From DASPJR01 sp035628505 (lineage in GTDB: Bacteria; Planctomycetota; SZUA-567; H5-PLA8), in NCBI GenBank assembly GCA_035628505.1, contig DASPJR010000120.1, positions 1 through 36,678 of the forward strand: a stretch of 36,678 nt of DNA, given 5' to 3'. Of this stretch, positions 25,751 through 35,954 are shown piece after piece; the first letter of the stretch is position 1, and each line of letters begins with the position of its first letter. The notes below the pieces were generated by a model, which saw only the letters and a list, made by a program, of their open reading frames with translations, had not been told where the DNA came from and searched no databases. Both the position numbers and the translations under genes were made by a program.

Positions 25751-28700
25751 TTATTTCTGCTCGATCTGATCGACGCTCATCTTGGCGTACTGGTCTTCGG
25801 CCAGCTTGCTGCGCGCAAACTTCGCCCATTTGCTCGCCGGATAATCCCACGTCAGCTTGATGAAACCGCGGTAGGCGTTCAGGAAGTCATTCTGCTTGGC
25901 GTAGCAGTCGGCGCACCAGTACATGGATTCGGCAATCAGGTCCTTGTCCAGGTTCGGATCCTTCATCGCCGTGGTGAAGATTTCGATGGCCTTCGGAATG
26001 TCGCCGGCGTGGATGAAGCACTGCGCCGAGATCACGCGCGTCTTGCCGGCCAGCGCGTGCTGCGGGAAGCGCGCTGCCAGACGCCCAAAGACCTGCCCGG
26101 CGGTCTTGTACATCTCGCGCGCCTTCACGCGGATCTTTTCGGACTCGACGAGCACCTGCTGGCTGTCGGCCTCCTTGAGCATCGTCTTGCCTTTGTTCCA
26201 GAAATACTGGCCCAGCCGCGCGATGGTCTCGGCGACCAGTTCGTTATCCGGATAGCGGTATGAAAGCTTCACGTACTCTTCGCAGGCCTGGTCCATCTGG
26301 CCCATCTTTTCAAGTGTGAGCGCCTTCTTGTACTGCGCCTTTGGCGCGTAGGTGCTGTCAGGATAGTTGCGCACATAATCGGTGAAGCGCGTGATCGCTT
26401 CCACATGGTACTTCTTGGCTGATTCCTCATCGGGCGCGTCGCCGGCGAATTCCAGCGCGAGGTTCGCGAGCAGGTAGTCGACCTGCGCACGTGCTTCGGC
26501 GTTGGGGTAATCGCGCTGCGCTTCCTCAAGGATGTTTTTGCCCTGTGCAATTTCCTTGGCCGAGAGATCGCGCTGGCCCAGGTCGCGGTGGCGCTTGGCC
26601 TGCTCGAAATACGCCTCAGCCAGCGTCAGCTGCGTCTGGACCGCGATGGTCGGGTCCTTGAAGCGCTTGGTGAGCGTCACGACTTTGCCATCAGCTCCTT
26701 TGAAGACCTGCAGCGAGCGCTTCACGCCTTCAGGCAACTTCGCGTGCTTGAACTCGGCGGTGAGCTGATCGCCATAATTCACCTGGAACGCATCGGGATC
26801 TGGCTTGTCGACTTTGTCGCCCGAATACACCAGCCGCACGAAGCCCTTGAAAATCCCCGAATGCGTCGTGGCTTCGCTGAGCTTGATCGTCGCCTGTTTG
26901 CCGGAGGAACTGGTCAGCGCAAGATCGATCATGTCTTTCTGATCGGACGTGTCGCTTTCGGGATGAACGACGCGGAAGTAGATCGTCTCGCCGATGTACG
27001 CGCCACTCCGCTCTTCCTGGTAGCGGCGGTCCATGATGTGGAACATGCAGTCGCTGCTCAGTATCGCCTTCTGCACGACCCACTTCTTCTGCCCGGCTTC
27101 GTCGTATTCGAAACCCACGAAAACATCGTCGCTGCCCCAGATCGTCAGCGGCGTCTGGTCCAGGTCCGATTCGTTGTGCGCAAGCTGCTCGATATCGATG
27201 AGCGACTTCTCCGGCTGCGTGCCGAGCTTGAGCGGCACATAGAAGAGGAAGCGGCCGCTTTCGAGTGGATCTATGCTCGAACGGTCGCCGCGCACCAGCA
27301 TCGAACGGTAGCCAACTGGCACCGGTAGCGTTGGCAGGTCTTTGGGCGTGCGAATGATCTTCAGTGTGCCGGGGACATTGATGTCGTAAGGATCTTTGTC
27401 GCTCTTGCCGGCTTTCTTGCGCGCCGAACCGGTCTGCACGTAAACGGTGGCCGTGCTGCGCTTGGACTGAGCCAGCGCCGGATGGCGCAGCTCAAAAACA
27501 AGCGGCCCGAAGGCGTGGATGGGCGTGCCGTCCGGCAGCGGCGTGGGCGGTACGGCGGCGATCAGGTCCTTTGCCGCCGGAATCAGTTCTTCGACGCCCA
27601 GCGTCTCCTGCTTGCGCTGCTTGAGCCACGCCTCCTGTTCTTCCGGCGTGATGTCTTTTGACGTCACGGCGTAAATGCGCAGATCGGGCGTCTTGTCCGC
27701 TGACTGTTCGACCACGTACGTGCGATCCCACGGCACGCCCGGATCGGTGTTTTCGGCATCGCGGTAGCTGACGATGATGTCATCTCCGGCGGCGACGGTC
27801 ATTTCGACGTCGCGCGCGGGCTTGCCGGGCACCGGGAAGATGTTGCCGATGAAAATTCCCGAATGCGGCTCGGTTTCCAGTGCCTTGAACAGGACTGGCT
27901 CGCCGTTGGGTGTTTTGGCGCTGAAGGTAATAACGTCCGGCTTTTCAGTGACATCCATGTCCGGATCACTGATGAAGACGTTGATCTTGTCGCCGGCCTT
28001 GAAGCGGCGCATCGGAATGTATTCGGCTTCACGGTTTTCGCCGCGCTTGATGTAATCCACGAAGCAGGCGCTGAGCTTCGCGTTATAGAACGTAGCGGTC
28101 AGGAAGGATTCGTTGTGCTCCTTGCCCTTGGTAACGACGACGGGATCTTCGTAGGCGATGGTAACGCGGTCGCCGGGAACAATCTCAAGCTTCTGGTTTT
28201 TACGCAGGGCGGCGACATCTTCCTTTGTCGGAAGGATCTTCTTGCCTTCGGGATCCTGCAGCGTGATCTTCTGAATCGCAGGCGCATCGGTTTCGTAATC
28301 GGTGATCATCAGGCGCAGCGCGCGCGCACGGGTGTCCTTGCCGGGGGTGATGTCGAACGTGCCGCCATCATTGGAAGCCTGGACCTTCGCCGCTTCGAAG
28401 AGAATCGCCTTGCTGATTTCCGGCTGCTTGGTGATGTCGAACATCTCCGGCGGGCAAGGCCCGATGAAGGGCGGCTGGTCGGTGTCGCAGAGCAGTTTGA
28501 TGTTCGGATGCGAATGGCGCCAGGCCAGCACGTACACGTCCAGGCGGTGAACGCCTTTCATCAGCGAGCGCTGCAGCTCGTCGGGTTTCTGGCCCTGCTG
28601 GCCATCGATAGCGAGCATGACGCGGAAGCGCTTCTTGTCGCGGCCGCTTGTTTCGAGCTTGAACGTGCGCGTCTGGCGTTCGTTCAGATAGAATGACCCG

Positions 28701-31700
28701 CGCAGATGCAGCACGTAGTGGCTGTTCTTGCCATCGTGTTCGAAGTGCAGCGGCCCGCCTTTTCCGTTCAGGTCGTGGTCGAACTTGAACGCCAGCGCCG
28801 GCGGCAGGGAGATGCGCGGCTGCTTGTCTTTCAGCCAGCCGACTTCGCAGTAATTCTGATACTGCTGCAGCGTCTGCAGGCCGTTATCGCCGTGAGCAAA
28901 ACGCATCACGGAGAGCTCCAGCGAGCCGTCCCACGGCTTAAACTCTTCCGGATACTGTCCAATCGTCTGGAAGTCGCGGCCGTTCAGCGACGTTTGCAGC
29001 AGGAATGCTTTGAGTTTGCGGCCGGGAACGTTGGCATCGATGTGCAGCTTGCCGAGCGGAAGATTGTCGTTGAGATCGATGCTGAAGCTCTTCGGACGGA
29101 CTGAATCGGGCAGCGCGCTCCAGTAGGGCCTGTCTTCGCTGGTGATGACTGAATTGGGATCGCGGCCTTCTTCCGAATCGGACGCGAACGCCATCGCCTG
29201 CGCCGACGCAGTCTGGATTGCGCCTTCGAAGATGCCAGTGGTCGGCCCGGTTTCTTTCAGCGGCAATCCAACAATGCGGTCGCCGCTGGTTGAAGCAACA
29301 TTTACCGTGATACTGTCGGGCTCGGGCGTGAGGTTGCGGTCCACGTCCACGATGCGAACGTTGATCGGATTGCCCGGCTTGATCTGATCGTCTTCGCGCA
29401 GCTTGCTGAGCGCTTCCTTGCTTCCTTCGATGACGCCCGATTCGACGCGCAGACGCTCGCGAACCATCTTTTCGAGCGCCCGCTCTTCCATTTCTTCCTT
29501 GGAGAGAATTTTGCCCGACGAAACGTAGAGCTCGGCGTTGCTGGCTACCAGCATCGTGCCAGGGTGCGAATCGACGATTTTGTAATTCTTCTTGAACGCT
29601 TCGGAGAAGTTGTAGTGGATGCGGTCTTTGCCGAATACCTGCAGCGTCTTGTCATTTTTCTCAATCTTGCCGAGCGCGGTCGGCAGCCGGCCTTCGAACG
29701 TGGTCTTCGAGTCGCCCGCGGGCAGCAGCATGAACGTTTCTTCGTCGCCTGAATCGGTCCACGCGCGGATTTCGATTTGCACGGCCTGGCCCACGACGGA
29801 GAGATTCTTGTCGTCCAGCGTCACCTTTAAGGGGCGGCCTGGCACCAGGATTTCCTGCGTCGAAGCCTGCCCGATCGCCAGGTCGGTCGCGGTTTCGTAG
29901 CGCTTGGTCTGAAGAGCCAGTTTTCCTTCGAGGATTTTGCCCATCGCGTGGTTGCGATTGCGGCTGAGCACCTGCTCAAGGTAGCGCTGCGCCTCGGTCC
30001 AGTCTTCCTGGTCAAACTTCACGAGCGCCAGCTGGTAATAGGCTTCGGTCTGCAGGAAGTCGTCCTTGCGGCGCGAGAGTTTCTCAAGCTGCAGGATCGC
30101 GCGATCGAAGCTCTTGGTGCGGCGGTCGACTTCAGCAATTCGCAGCTCGGCTTCACGTTTGGCGCGTGTGCCCTCGTATTCCTTCGTCTCAGCGATGCGC
30201 TCGTAATGCGCGCGAGCTCGCGGATATTCCTGGCGTTCGAAGGCGATGCTGGCGTAATTGTAGAACAGCCGCGCGCGCGTTTCGGCTTCAAATCCGCCGG
30301 GCGTGGCTTCGAAATACTGCATCATCACACGCGCCAGGTTCTCGGCTTCTTCGAAATTGCGCGTCTCGGTGTTCTTCTCGATGATCCAGAGCACGAAATT
30401 GGGGTCGAGCTCCTTGAAGTTGTCGCGCAGGATCGCTTTGCCCGGCAGATACATTTCCCAGGCGCTCTGCAGCTTGCCCGAGAGGTACTCAGCCTGCGCG
30501 TTGCCGATGTTGTAACGTGGATCGCTGCGCTTGAACGGATTGACGCTGCCGACGTTGATCATGGATTTTGCACGCGCGGCGCGCAGCATCGACTGCACGT
30601 CTTCGGCCATCGTGCTTCCGGCGATTTCCAGTCCCGCGTTGATGTACACAGTGGCCAGCTCGTGCTTGCCTTCGTCCGAGAGCGCCTTGGCGAACGTGGC
30701 GAGTTGGCGCTGGAAGGTCGCGTTGCCTGTGTCGCGCGCGATCTTCCAGAAATGCGGGACGACGGCGTACAGATCATTGCTGCGGTCGCGGCCGGCGAGC
30801 GCGGCATGCAGCAGCGCCGCAAGCGTTTCGTTGTGATTGTTCTGCGCCCATCGCGTGGGAACATTGACGGGGAAGGTGTTCAGCAGCACAACAAGTTCGT
30901 CGTCCGTGACAGTCTTGACATCGGCAATCTTGCTGAGCGCTTCCAGGTAGGGCGGGCCCACGCGCGCCGGATGTGTTTTGACGCGATCCAGATATTCACG
31001 GAGCTTGCCGAAAAACTGCTTGCGCGCGTCCGGCTTTTCGGTGCTGGCCAGCGTGCTGAAGTAGGCGCCACCCATGGCATAGCCATCGAAGCGCGACTTT
31101 CCGTAGTAACTTTCGAGCTTCTGCAGGAACGCGTCGCGGACCGGCGCATCGGCCGCAATCGCGCGGCGGTGCCATTCGAAGAAATCGTTGCGGTCGTACG
31201 CTCGCTGCCCCGGATCATAGCCGAAGGGGACCTTTTCCATCTCCGCGAGGATCGGCGCGGCGGCGTTGACGATTTTGCGGTTCTCGTCCCGGCCAAACTG
31301 CCAGTAGGCGCTGTCGAGCAGCTTGGTCTGTTTGAGCTCTTCGACGTACATGTCGTCGAATGCTTTCTCGTGCGGCCACTGCTTGGCCAGGCCCTGGAAT
31401 TCGCGGCTGATCATCCACTGATACGACGCCGCATTCGAGCGGACCCACCATTCGGGAATGTACGGCGCCTTGTAAAAGAGTTTCTTTTCGATCAGCTTGG
31501 CGAGCACTTCGCCGTTGGCGCCCTGGTCCTGCCAGTTGTTGCCACGGCGCGTGGCTCGGAACAGGCTGAAGAGGTGCGGCGAGAACTGATCTTTTTCAGC
31601 AAGCTTGAGAATGCCGGCGGCAAGGACATCGTTGACGCTCTTGGCCGTCGCCTTGCCTGAGGAAGGAATCGTCCACCAGTTCCACGCGTTGCGCTGCCAG

Positions 31701-33727
31701 CCTTTGCGGTTCGTGACGATGCCGTCGCAGACATCCATCAACTGGCGATGCGTGCCATTGACGTCGAGAATCGCAAGCTGATCCTTGAGCGCTTCGAGCT
31801 GGAAATCAAGTGTGTCAAATGGCTGCGTGGTGCAGACCCAGCGCAAAATCTGCGAGCCGAACGGCGTCTTCTTCGCTTCGTAGTCGCGCGCGTAAGCGTA
31901 CAGATCCTTCGCGTTCTGCAGGAAGGCGTCCCGGTTTGCGCCGCGCGCGGCCTGCACGGCCAGCGCGAGTTTCTGAAACACCGGGTTGGGATTCTTTGCA
32001 GCGTCAAAGGACTTCGAATCCATCGCGTCGGAGAGCGCCTTATCGAGCGCGGTGATCACATCCATCGACGCTTTTGCATTGGGATCGTTCTTCTGCTTGC
32101 GGACGTGCTCGGCCCACTGCTTGACCTGTTCGTACACCTGCCCGAACGCATGCTTGCGCTCGGCGTCAGTATACGGAATCCACGCCAGCGCCTGGATGTA
32201 CGGCACAAACTTCGTGCGAGCGTCTTTCGCGTGCCAGATGTTCCACAGCGTGTCGCGCGCGGTGTTTGGATCAAACAACGCGACCGGCGTCTGCAGGAAC
32301 GTTTCCACGCCGACTTCGGCCAGGCTGTCGTGGAAATGCTGATCGTTGATCTGCTTGTCCTGCGGCCGTTCGAACTGGCGGAACGCGTTCCAGACGCGGT
32401 TGCGCAGGATGTCGTTGTAATCGGCCCCTTGCAGATACCAGGATTCTTTCTGCGCCAGATGCCGCATCGTCGCCGAGATCGTATCACTGGCGGCAAGCGC
32501 GCGGCTTACGGCCGCTGCGCGCGAGGCGACGTTATCGAGAACCTCCGCCTGCTTCTTGTAGTGATCGAGCGGCGCTTTTTCGCCTTCCAGCATCGGCATG
32601 AGACTGCGCGCGAACGGCGAATAGATCTCGGGCTTCTTTTTTACGAGCTCGATCCACTCGGCCGCGGTCGCCGTGTACTGCAACGCCCAGCGCCCGTGCG
32701 GATTCCACGCCAGCGCCTGCTTCTTGTCGTCATCGTTGAGCTTCTCATAGCAATAGAGCAGCAGCTTGCGGCGCGCTTCCGGCGGGGTCTGGAACATGCC
32801 GTCGTCCCAGCGATCTTTTCCTCCGACGAACAGCGTCAGAAGGTCCTGGTAGACAGGCAGCGCCGCGCCGGTATCCACGTAGGCTTTGGCAGCGGCATTC
32901 ACGGCTTCGAACTCGGGAGCCATGCGTTCCTTGTTCTGGTGGAAATTTCCCGCGTAGTAGCCCAGCAGCGTCGCGTAGAGATTTACCCGCGCGGCATAGC
33001 GCGGCGTGTCGCGGATCAGCGGGGCCAGTGCGCGCAGCGGCGCAGCAGCCGGATAGTGCTCGGGCTGCACGCGGCCGACCTCTTCGAGCATCCAGTCCAG
33101 ATAGTTCCAGAAATACAGCCGTTCCTGTTCAAGCGGCATCTTGTCGGCGAAGACAATCGCCAGCCGTTCAGCGAGAGAGGCGAAATCCTTGCGGTTACGC
33201 GCTTCTTCGACGAACCACGAATCGAACTTCCTGGCCATCGCATCATCACGGTACTTCGTGCCGGCCTGCTTCATGAACTGATACGCGTCGTCGGCGGCGT
33301 TCAGGAAGTCGATCTGGACCACGTACATGCGGCCTGCCGCGGCGGACGATTCCGCATTCACCGGCGCATTCTTCAGGTACGTCTTGTAGCGGCCGACGGA
33401 AGTGCGGTAATCGCCGGCGAGGAACGCGTTCTCCGCGGCCGCGAGCACCAGTGCCGCGCCGGGGTTGAGGTTCTGTTCGAAATACGGTTTGACGGCCAGG
33501 TGCGCTGAATACGGCCGTCCGAGTTCGCGCGCCTGCTTGAATACATTCTTCAAATCTTCTTCGCTCGAGGCCGCGCCGCCCTGCTGCACTTTCTGGCAGA
33601 GAGCTTCGAACGCGGCAGTGTCTTCGCCGGCAGAAAGCGGCGCACACACGCTGAGCGTCACGGCAAGAACGGAGAGAACTGACCATGATTTCAGAGGCAT
33701 TCGAACGATCCCTTTATTATTTTTCAT
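25751..33727 (-). CDS. giant secreted TPR / beta-sandwich repeat protein
   Basis: The product has 2658 residues. ATG 33727 is chosen because GGAAGGAG stands about 6 bases upstream; Met10 (33700) is the alternative, and both give a signal peptide ending APLSA. Residues about 35-1290 are mostly alpha-helical TPR-like solenoid (clear units such as LFYNYASIAFERQEYPRARA near 1170). About 1300-2340 is beta-rich. Three related units there have a DxD near the start and GIFxG about 35-40 residues later (about 1455-1501, 1916-1958, 2249-2292), plus repeated GDxIxVxYxD strands. About 2360-2650 is again TPR. I see no enzyme motif. It starts 11 bases inside the end of the 745-residue gene and precedes exbB by 25 bases. 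A periplasmic or surface scaffold for the ExbBD motor is inferred. Confidence 0.9.
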   Translation of the reverse strand: MKNNKGIVRMPLKSWSVLSVLAVTLSVCAPLSAGEDTAAFEALCQKVQQGGAASSEEDLKNVFKQARELGRPYSAHLAVKPYFEQNLNPGAALVLAAAENAFLAGDYRTSVGRYKTYLKNAPVNAESSAAAGRMYVVQIDFLNAADDAYQFMKQAGTKYRDDAMARKFDSWFVEEARNRKDFASLAERLAIVFADKMPLEQERLYFWNYLDWMLEEVGRVQPEHYPAAAPLRALAPLIRDTPRYAARVNLYATLLGYYAGNFHQNKERMAPEFEAVNAAAKAYVDTGAALPVYQDLLTLFVGGKDRWDDGMFQTPPEARRKLLLYCYEKLNDDDKKQALAWNPHGRWALQYTATAAEWIELVKKKPEIYSPFARSLMPMLEGEKAPLDHYKKQAEVLDNVASRAAAVSRALAASDTISATMRHLAQKESWYLQGADYNDILRNRVWNAFRQFERPQDKQINDQHFHDSLAEVGVETFLQTPVALFDPNTARDTLWNIWHAKDARTKFVPYIQALAWIPYTDAERKHAFGQVYEQVKQWAEHVRKQKNDPNAKASMDVITALDKALSDAMDSKSFDAAKNPNPVFQKLALAVQAARGANRDAFLQNAKDLYAYARDYEAKKTPFGSQILRWVCTTQPFDTLDFQLEALKDQLAILDVNGTHRQLMDVCDGIVTNRKGWQRNAWNWWTIPSSGKATAKSVNDVLAAGILKLAEKDQFSPHLFSLFRATRRGNNWQDQGANGEVLAKLIEKKLFYKAPYIPEWWVRSNAASYQWMISREFQGLAKQWPHEKAFDDMYVEELKQTKLLDSAYWQFGRDENRKIVNAAAPILAEMEKVPFGYDPGQRAYDRNDFFEWHRRAIAADAPVRDAFLQKLESYYGKSRFDGYAMGGAYFSTLASTEKPDARKQFFGKLREYLDRVKTHPARVGPPYLEALSKIADVKTVTDDELVVLLNTFPVNVPTRWAQNNHNETLAALLHAALAGRDRSNDLYAVVPHFWKIARDTGNATFQRQLATFAKALSDEGKHELATVYINAGLEIAGSTMAEDVQSMLRAARAKSMINVGSVNPFKRSDPRYNIGNAQAEYLSGKLQSAWEMYLPGKAILRDNFKELDPNFVLWIIEKNTETRNFEEAENLARVMMQYFEATPGGFEAETRARLFYNYASIAFERQEYPRARAHYERIAETKEYEGTRAKREAELRIAEVDRRTKSFDRAILQLEKLSRRKDDFLQTEAYYQLALVKFDQEDWTEAQRYLEQVLSRNRNHAMGKILEGKLALQTKRYETATDLAIGQASTQEILVPGRPLKVTLDDKNLSVVGQAVQIEIRAWTDSGDEETFMLLPAGDSKTTFEGRLPTALGKIEKNDKTLQVFGKDRIHYNFSEAFKKNYKIVDSHPGTMLVASNAELYVSSGKILSKEEMEERALEKMVRERLRVESGVIEGSKEALSKLREDDQIKPGNPINVRIVDVDRNLTPEPDSITVNVASTSGDRIVGLPLKETGPTTGIFEGAIQTASAQAMAFASDSEEGRDPNSVITSEDRPYWSALPDSVRPKSFSIDLNDNLPLGKLHIDANVPGRKLKAFLLQTSLNGRDFQTIGQYPEEFKPWDGSLELSVMRFAHGDNGLQTLQQYQNYCEVGWLKDKQPRISLPPALAFKFDHDLNGKGGPLHFEHDGKNSHYVLHLRGSFYLNERQTRTFKLETSGRDKKRFRVMLAIDGQQGQKPDELQRSLMKGVHRLDVYVLAWRHSHPNIKLLCDTDQPPFIGPCPPEMFDITKQPEISKAILFEAAKVQASNDGGTFDITPGKDTRARALRLMITDYETDAPAIQKITLQDPEGKKILPTKEDVAALRKNQKLEIVPGDRVTIAYEDPVVVTKGKEHNESFLTATFYNAKLSACFVDYIKRGENREAEYIPMRRFKAGDKINVFISDPDMDVTEKPDVITFSAKTPNGEPVLFKALETEPHSGIFIGNIFPVPGKPARDVEMTVAAGDDIIVSYRDAENTDPGVPWDRTYVVEQSADKTPDLRIYAVTSKDITPEEQEAWLKQRKQETLGVEELIPAAKDLIAAVPPTPLPDGTPIHAFGPLVFELRHPALAQSKRSTATVYVQTGSARKKAGKSDKDPYDINVPGTLKIIRTPKDLPTLPVPVGYRSMLVRGDRSSIDPLESGRFLFYVPLKLGTQPEKSLIDIEQLAHNESDLDQTPLTIWGSDDVFVGFEYDEAGQKKWVVQKAILSSDCMFHIMDRRYQEERSGAYIGETIYFRVVHPESDTSDQKDMIDLALTSSSGKQATIKLSEATTHSGIFKGFVRLVYSGDKVDKPDPDAFQVNYGDQLTAEFKHAKLPEGVKRSLQVFKGADGKVVTLTKRFKDPTIAVQTQLTLAEAYFEQAKRHRDLGQRDLSAKEIAQGKNILEEAQRDYPNAEARAQVDYLLANLALEFAGDAPDEESAKKYHVEAITRFTDYVRNYPDSTYAPKAQYKKALTLEKMGQMDQACEEYVKLSYRYPDNELVAETIARLGQYFWNKGKTMLKEADSQQVLVESEKIRVKAREMYKTAGQVFGRLAARFPQHALAGKTRVISAQCFIHAGDIPKAIEIFTTAMKDPNLDKDLIAESMYWCADCYAKQNDFLNAYRGFIKLTWDYPASKWAKFARSKLAEDQYAKMSVDQIEQK

Positions 33728-35954
33728 TCGCGGCTCCTTCCTTTGGAGCCTGCGATTTCAGGCGCTGCTCCAGGCGGGGAAGCAGTTCTTTAGCTTTGTC
33801 CGCATGCGGGCTGCTGGGATAATCAAACAGAAGCTGCGAGCACTTGTCGTACGCTTTCTGAACTTCGCCGGTCTTGAACGCGACGACGACCCACTTCAGC
33901 AGCATGCTGTCGAGGAACTGGGCGTCCGGGTAATCCTGAAAAACGCGCTCAAGCAGATCGTTGGCCAGGCGGTAGTCCTGCGTGTCGACATAGTAATCGA
34001 CCATCTCGCCCAGGGCGGCGCCGGCGAAGGGGCTGTCCGGGTAGCGCTCGGCGCAGAGTTTGTATTCGTTGATCGCCTGGTCGCGCGCGCCCTTCTGCGC
34101 GCCTTTCTTCATGCATTCGGCGATCTTGAACTGCGCTTCAGCCTTGGCCGTGGAGTTCTTCAAGTTCAGCACCTGGCGGAAAACGCCGATGGCCTCGCCA
34201 TATTTCTTGTCTTCGAATTTCACGTTGCCGATGCCCAGCAGCGCCTGATCGACGAACGGCGAATTGGGGAAGAGCTGGTTAAACAGCTGGCAGGTGGCGA
34301 TTGCGGATTGGAAATTCTCCTGCGCGATGAACATTTCCCATTTCAGCTGGAAGGCTTCTTCGCGCAGGTGCGAGGGCAGCGGCGTTCGCGACTGGATCAC
34401 CGAGTCGGCGTGCTCGAGCCCGACTTTGCACTTTTCTTCTACACCCTTCATCAAGCCCATGCTCTTGAAGATGCGCGCCAGTTCCAGGTGCGCGCGCGCC
34501 TCGACGAGCGCCTTCTGCGCCTTAATCGTGGGATCGAAAACTTCGTAGAGTGGCGCGCGGGCGCGGCTGTCGATCTCGCCGATTACGCGGATGTGCGCTT
34601 CGACCTGGCGCGGTGTCTTGCCGCCGATGTGCAGGTCATCGACGTAGTAGGCGACCACGTCATCGTCGATGGCGCAGGTGAGTGTCGCGTCGGATTTGTC
34701 GACCGTCTGCGCCTCGGAGAACTGCACGATCTTCACGTTTCCGCCGAACCGGCCGCTATGTACGGGCTCGGCGCCGAGCTCGTTCAGCGTTTGCGTAACT
34801 TCGTCACGGATTTTCCAGCTCTCCTCTTTCTCGCTGAAGAGCTTGTCGATGTCCGTCGCTGAGCGCTCGGCCGACGATTGTTCTTCTTCGATTTTGTAAC
34901 GCGAGACCACGCGCACCTGGACCGCCTCGGCCTTGGGCGACGAATCGCGGTCGACATCGGTGAGCTGCACGAAAAGCGGCTGGTCGATGAACGCCGCCGC
35001 GGCCTTGGACTCGTAAGTTCCCAGCGTAAAGTTGAGCGCGGCGGTTGAGACCACGAGCACTTTGCTGTCGCGCGGCTCGCCCTTCTTGCCTTCCTTTGTA
35101 TTGTCGTCAACGTATGAGACTGAAATTGAATCGCCGCCGCGCACCTGAAGCGTCTTGTCGTTGGGTTTGGCCGGGCCGATCTCGGTAGCGATCGAGCCGA
35201 TGAACGTTTCGCTGGAGGCGCTGAGGGCTGCGAGCGGCAGAATTTCGCTGTCGCCTAACTGGGTCGTGATCTTTACGTTGGTTTCTTTTCCCAGGCGGCT
35301 GAGCACCGGCAGATCGGCGTCTTCGACCTTCACGAAGAAGCGGTAACCGGCTTCAACAAACTCAGTGGTTGGACTGTCCGGATCAACAAACGTTCCAACA
35401 AGGCCCAGCGCGTCGATGGCCTGGCTCCAGCGGCCCTGCGTGAAGTGGCACATGCCGATGTAGAAGAACGCCTGGTTGGCCCAGATCGTGTTCGGATAAT
35501 TTGTCGTGATCTTGCGGAGCATCGGCGTGGCCTGGCCGTACTGGCGCATCTGGAAGTAGGCGATGCCAGTCAGGTAGAGACTTTCGATGTAGAGATCGCG
35601 GTCCTCCGGGCTGAGCTCGCTTTCGCGCTTCTCGAAGTCTTTCATGTTGCGCAGCAGCGCGATGGCCTTCGATTGCTGGCGCGTGTCGATGTAGTGGCGC
35701 CCGAGGACCATATAGGCCTGGTAGCGCACGGGGCTCTTGGGATACTGGTCGAGCAGCGTCTCGACCATCTTCACGGCGCGTTCATTCTCGCTGCTTTGGA
35801 AGAGCTCCCTGGCTTTCTCAAGCATGCGCCGCGCGGCAAAATCCGTTTCGCGCGCGGTCGCATCGGTTTTTGCCGCCGCCGCCGGTGCTGCTTCGCCGCC
35901 AATAACGCTGGCGCTCAGCACGAGCACGGCCATCACACCCAGTTTATTCCGCAT
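33717..35954 (-). CDS. secreted TPR protein with central beta-sandwich insert
   Basis: The product has 745 residues from ATG 35954; the longer frame to 36020 lacks a signal peptide at its start. A signal peptide covers about 1-21. TPR-like helices fill about 35-215 (LYIESLYLTGIAYFQMRQYG, NQAFFYIGMCHFTQGRWSQA). A beta-rich middle (about 218-475) has the same elements as the 2658-residue protein: GGDSISVSYVDDN, a DVDRD near 331 and SGRFGG near 400, here split by a charged helical insert. TPRs resume at about 490-735. The start overlaps the previous gene by 11 bases and the end overlaps the next by 11 bases, so translation is probably coupled. A partner or paralogue of the 2658-residue scaffold, comparable in kind to CpoB beside TolQR, is inferred. 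Confidence 0.9.
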   Translation of the reverse strand: MRNKLGVMAVLVLSASVIGGEAAPAAAAKTDATARETDFAARRMLEKARELFQSSENERAVKMVETLLDQYPKSPVRYQAYMVLGRHYIDTRQQSKAIALLRNMKDFEKRESELSPEDRDLYIESLYLTGIAYFQMRQYGQATPMLRKITTNYPNTIWANQAFFYIGMCHFTQGRWSQAIDALGLVGTFVDPDSPTTEFVEAGYRFFVKVEDADLPVLSRLGKETNVKITTQLGDSEILPLAALSASSETFIGSIATEIGPAKPNDKTLQVRGGDSISVSYVDDNTKEGKKGEPRDSKVLVVSTAALNFTLGTYESKAAAAFIDQPLFVQLTDVDRDSSPKAEAVQVRVVSRYKIEEEQSSAERSATDIDKLFSEKEESWKIRDEVTQTLNELGAEPVHSGRFGGNVKIVQFSEAQTVDKSDATLTCAIDDDVVAYYVDDLHIGGKTPRQVEAHIRVIGEIDSRARAPLYEVFDPTIKAQKALVEARAHLELARIFKSMGLMKGVEEKCKVGLEHADSVIQSRTPLPSHLREEAFQLKWEMFIAQENFQSAIATCQLFNQLFPNSPFVDQALLGIGNVKFEDKKYGEAIGVFRQVLNLKNSTAKAEAQFKIAECMKKGAQKGARDQAINEYKLCAERYPDSPFAGAALGEMVDYYVDTQDYRLANDLLERVFQDYPDAQFLDSMLLKWVVVAFKTGEVQKAYDKCSQLLFDYPSSPHADKAKELLPRLEQRLKSQAPKEGAANEK

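Noticed and set aside
29948..33508. 570- and 586-residue plus-strand open frames
   Set aside because: Both are antisense to the 2658-residue TPR protein, whose strand has clear TPR patterns and a strong ribosome-binding site.
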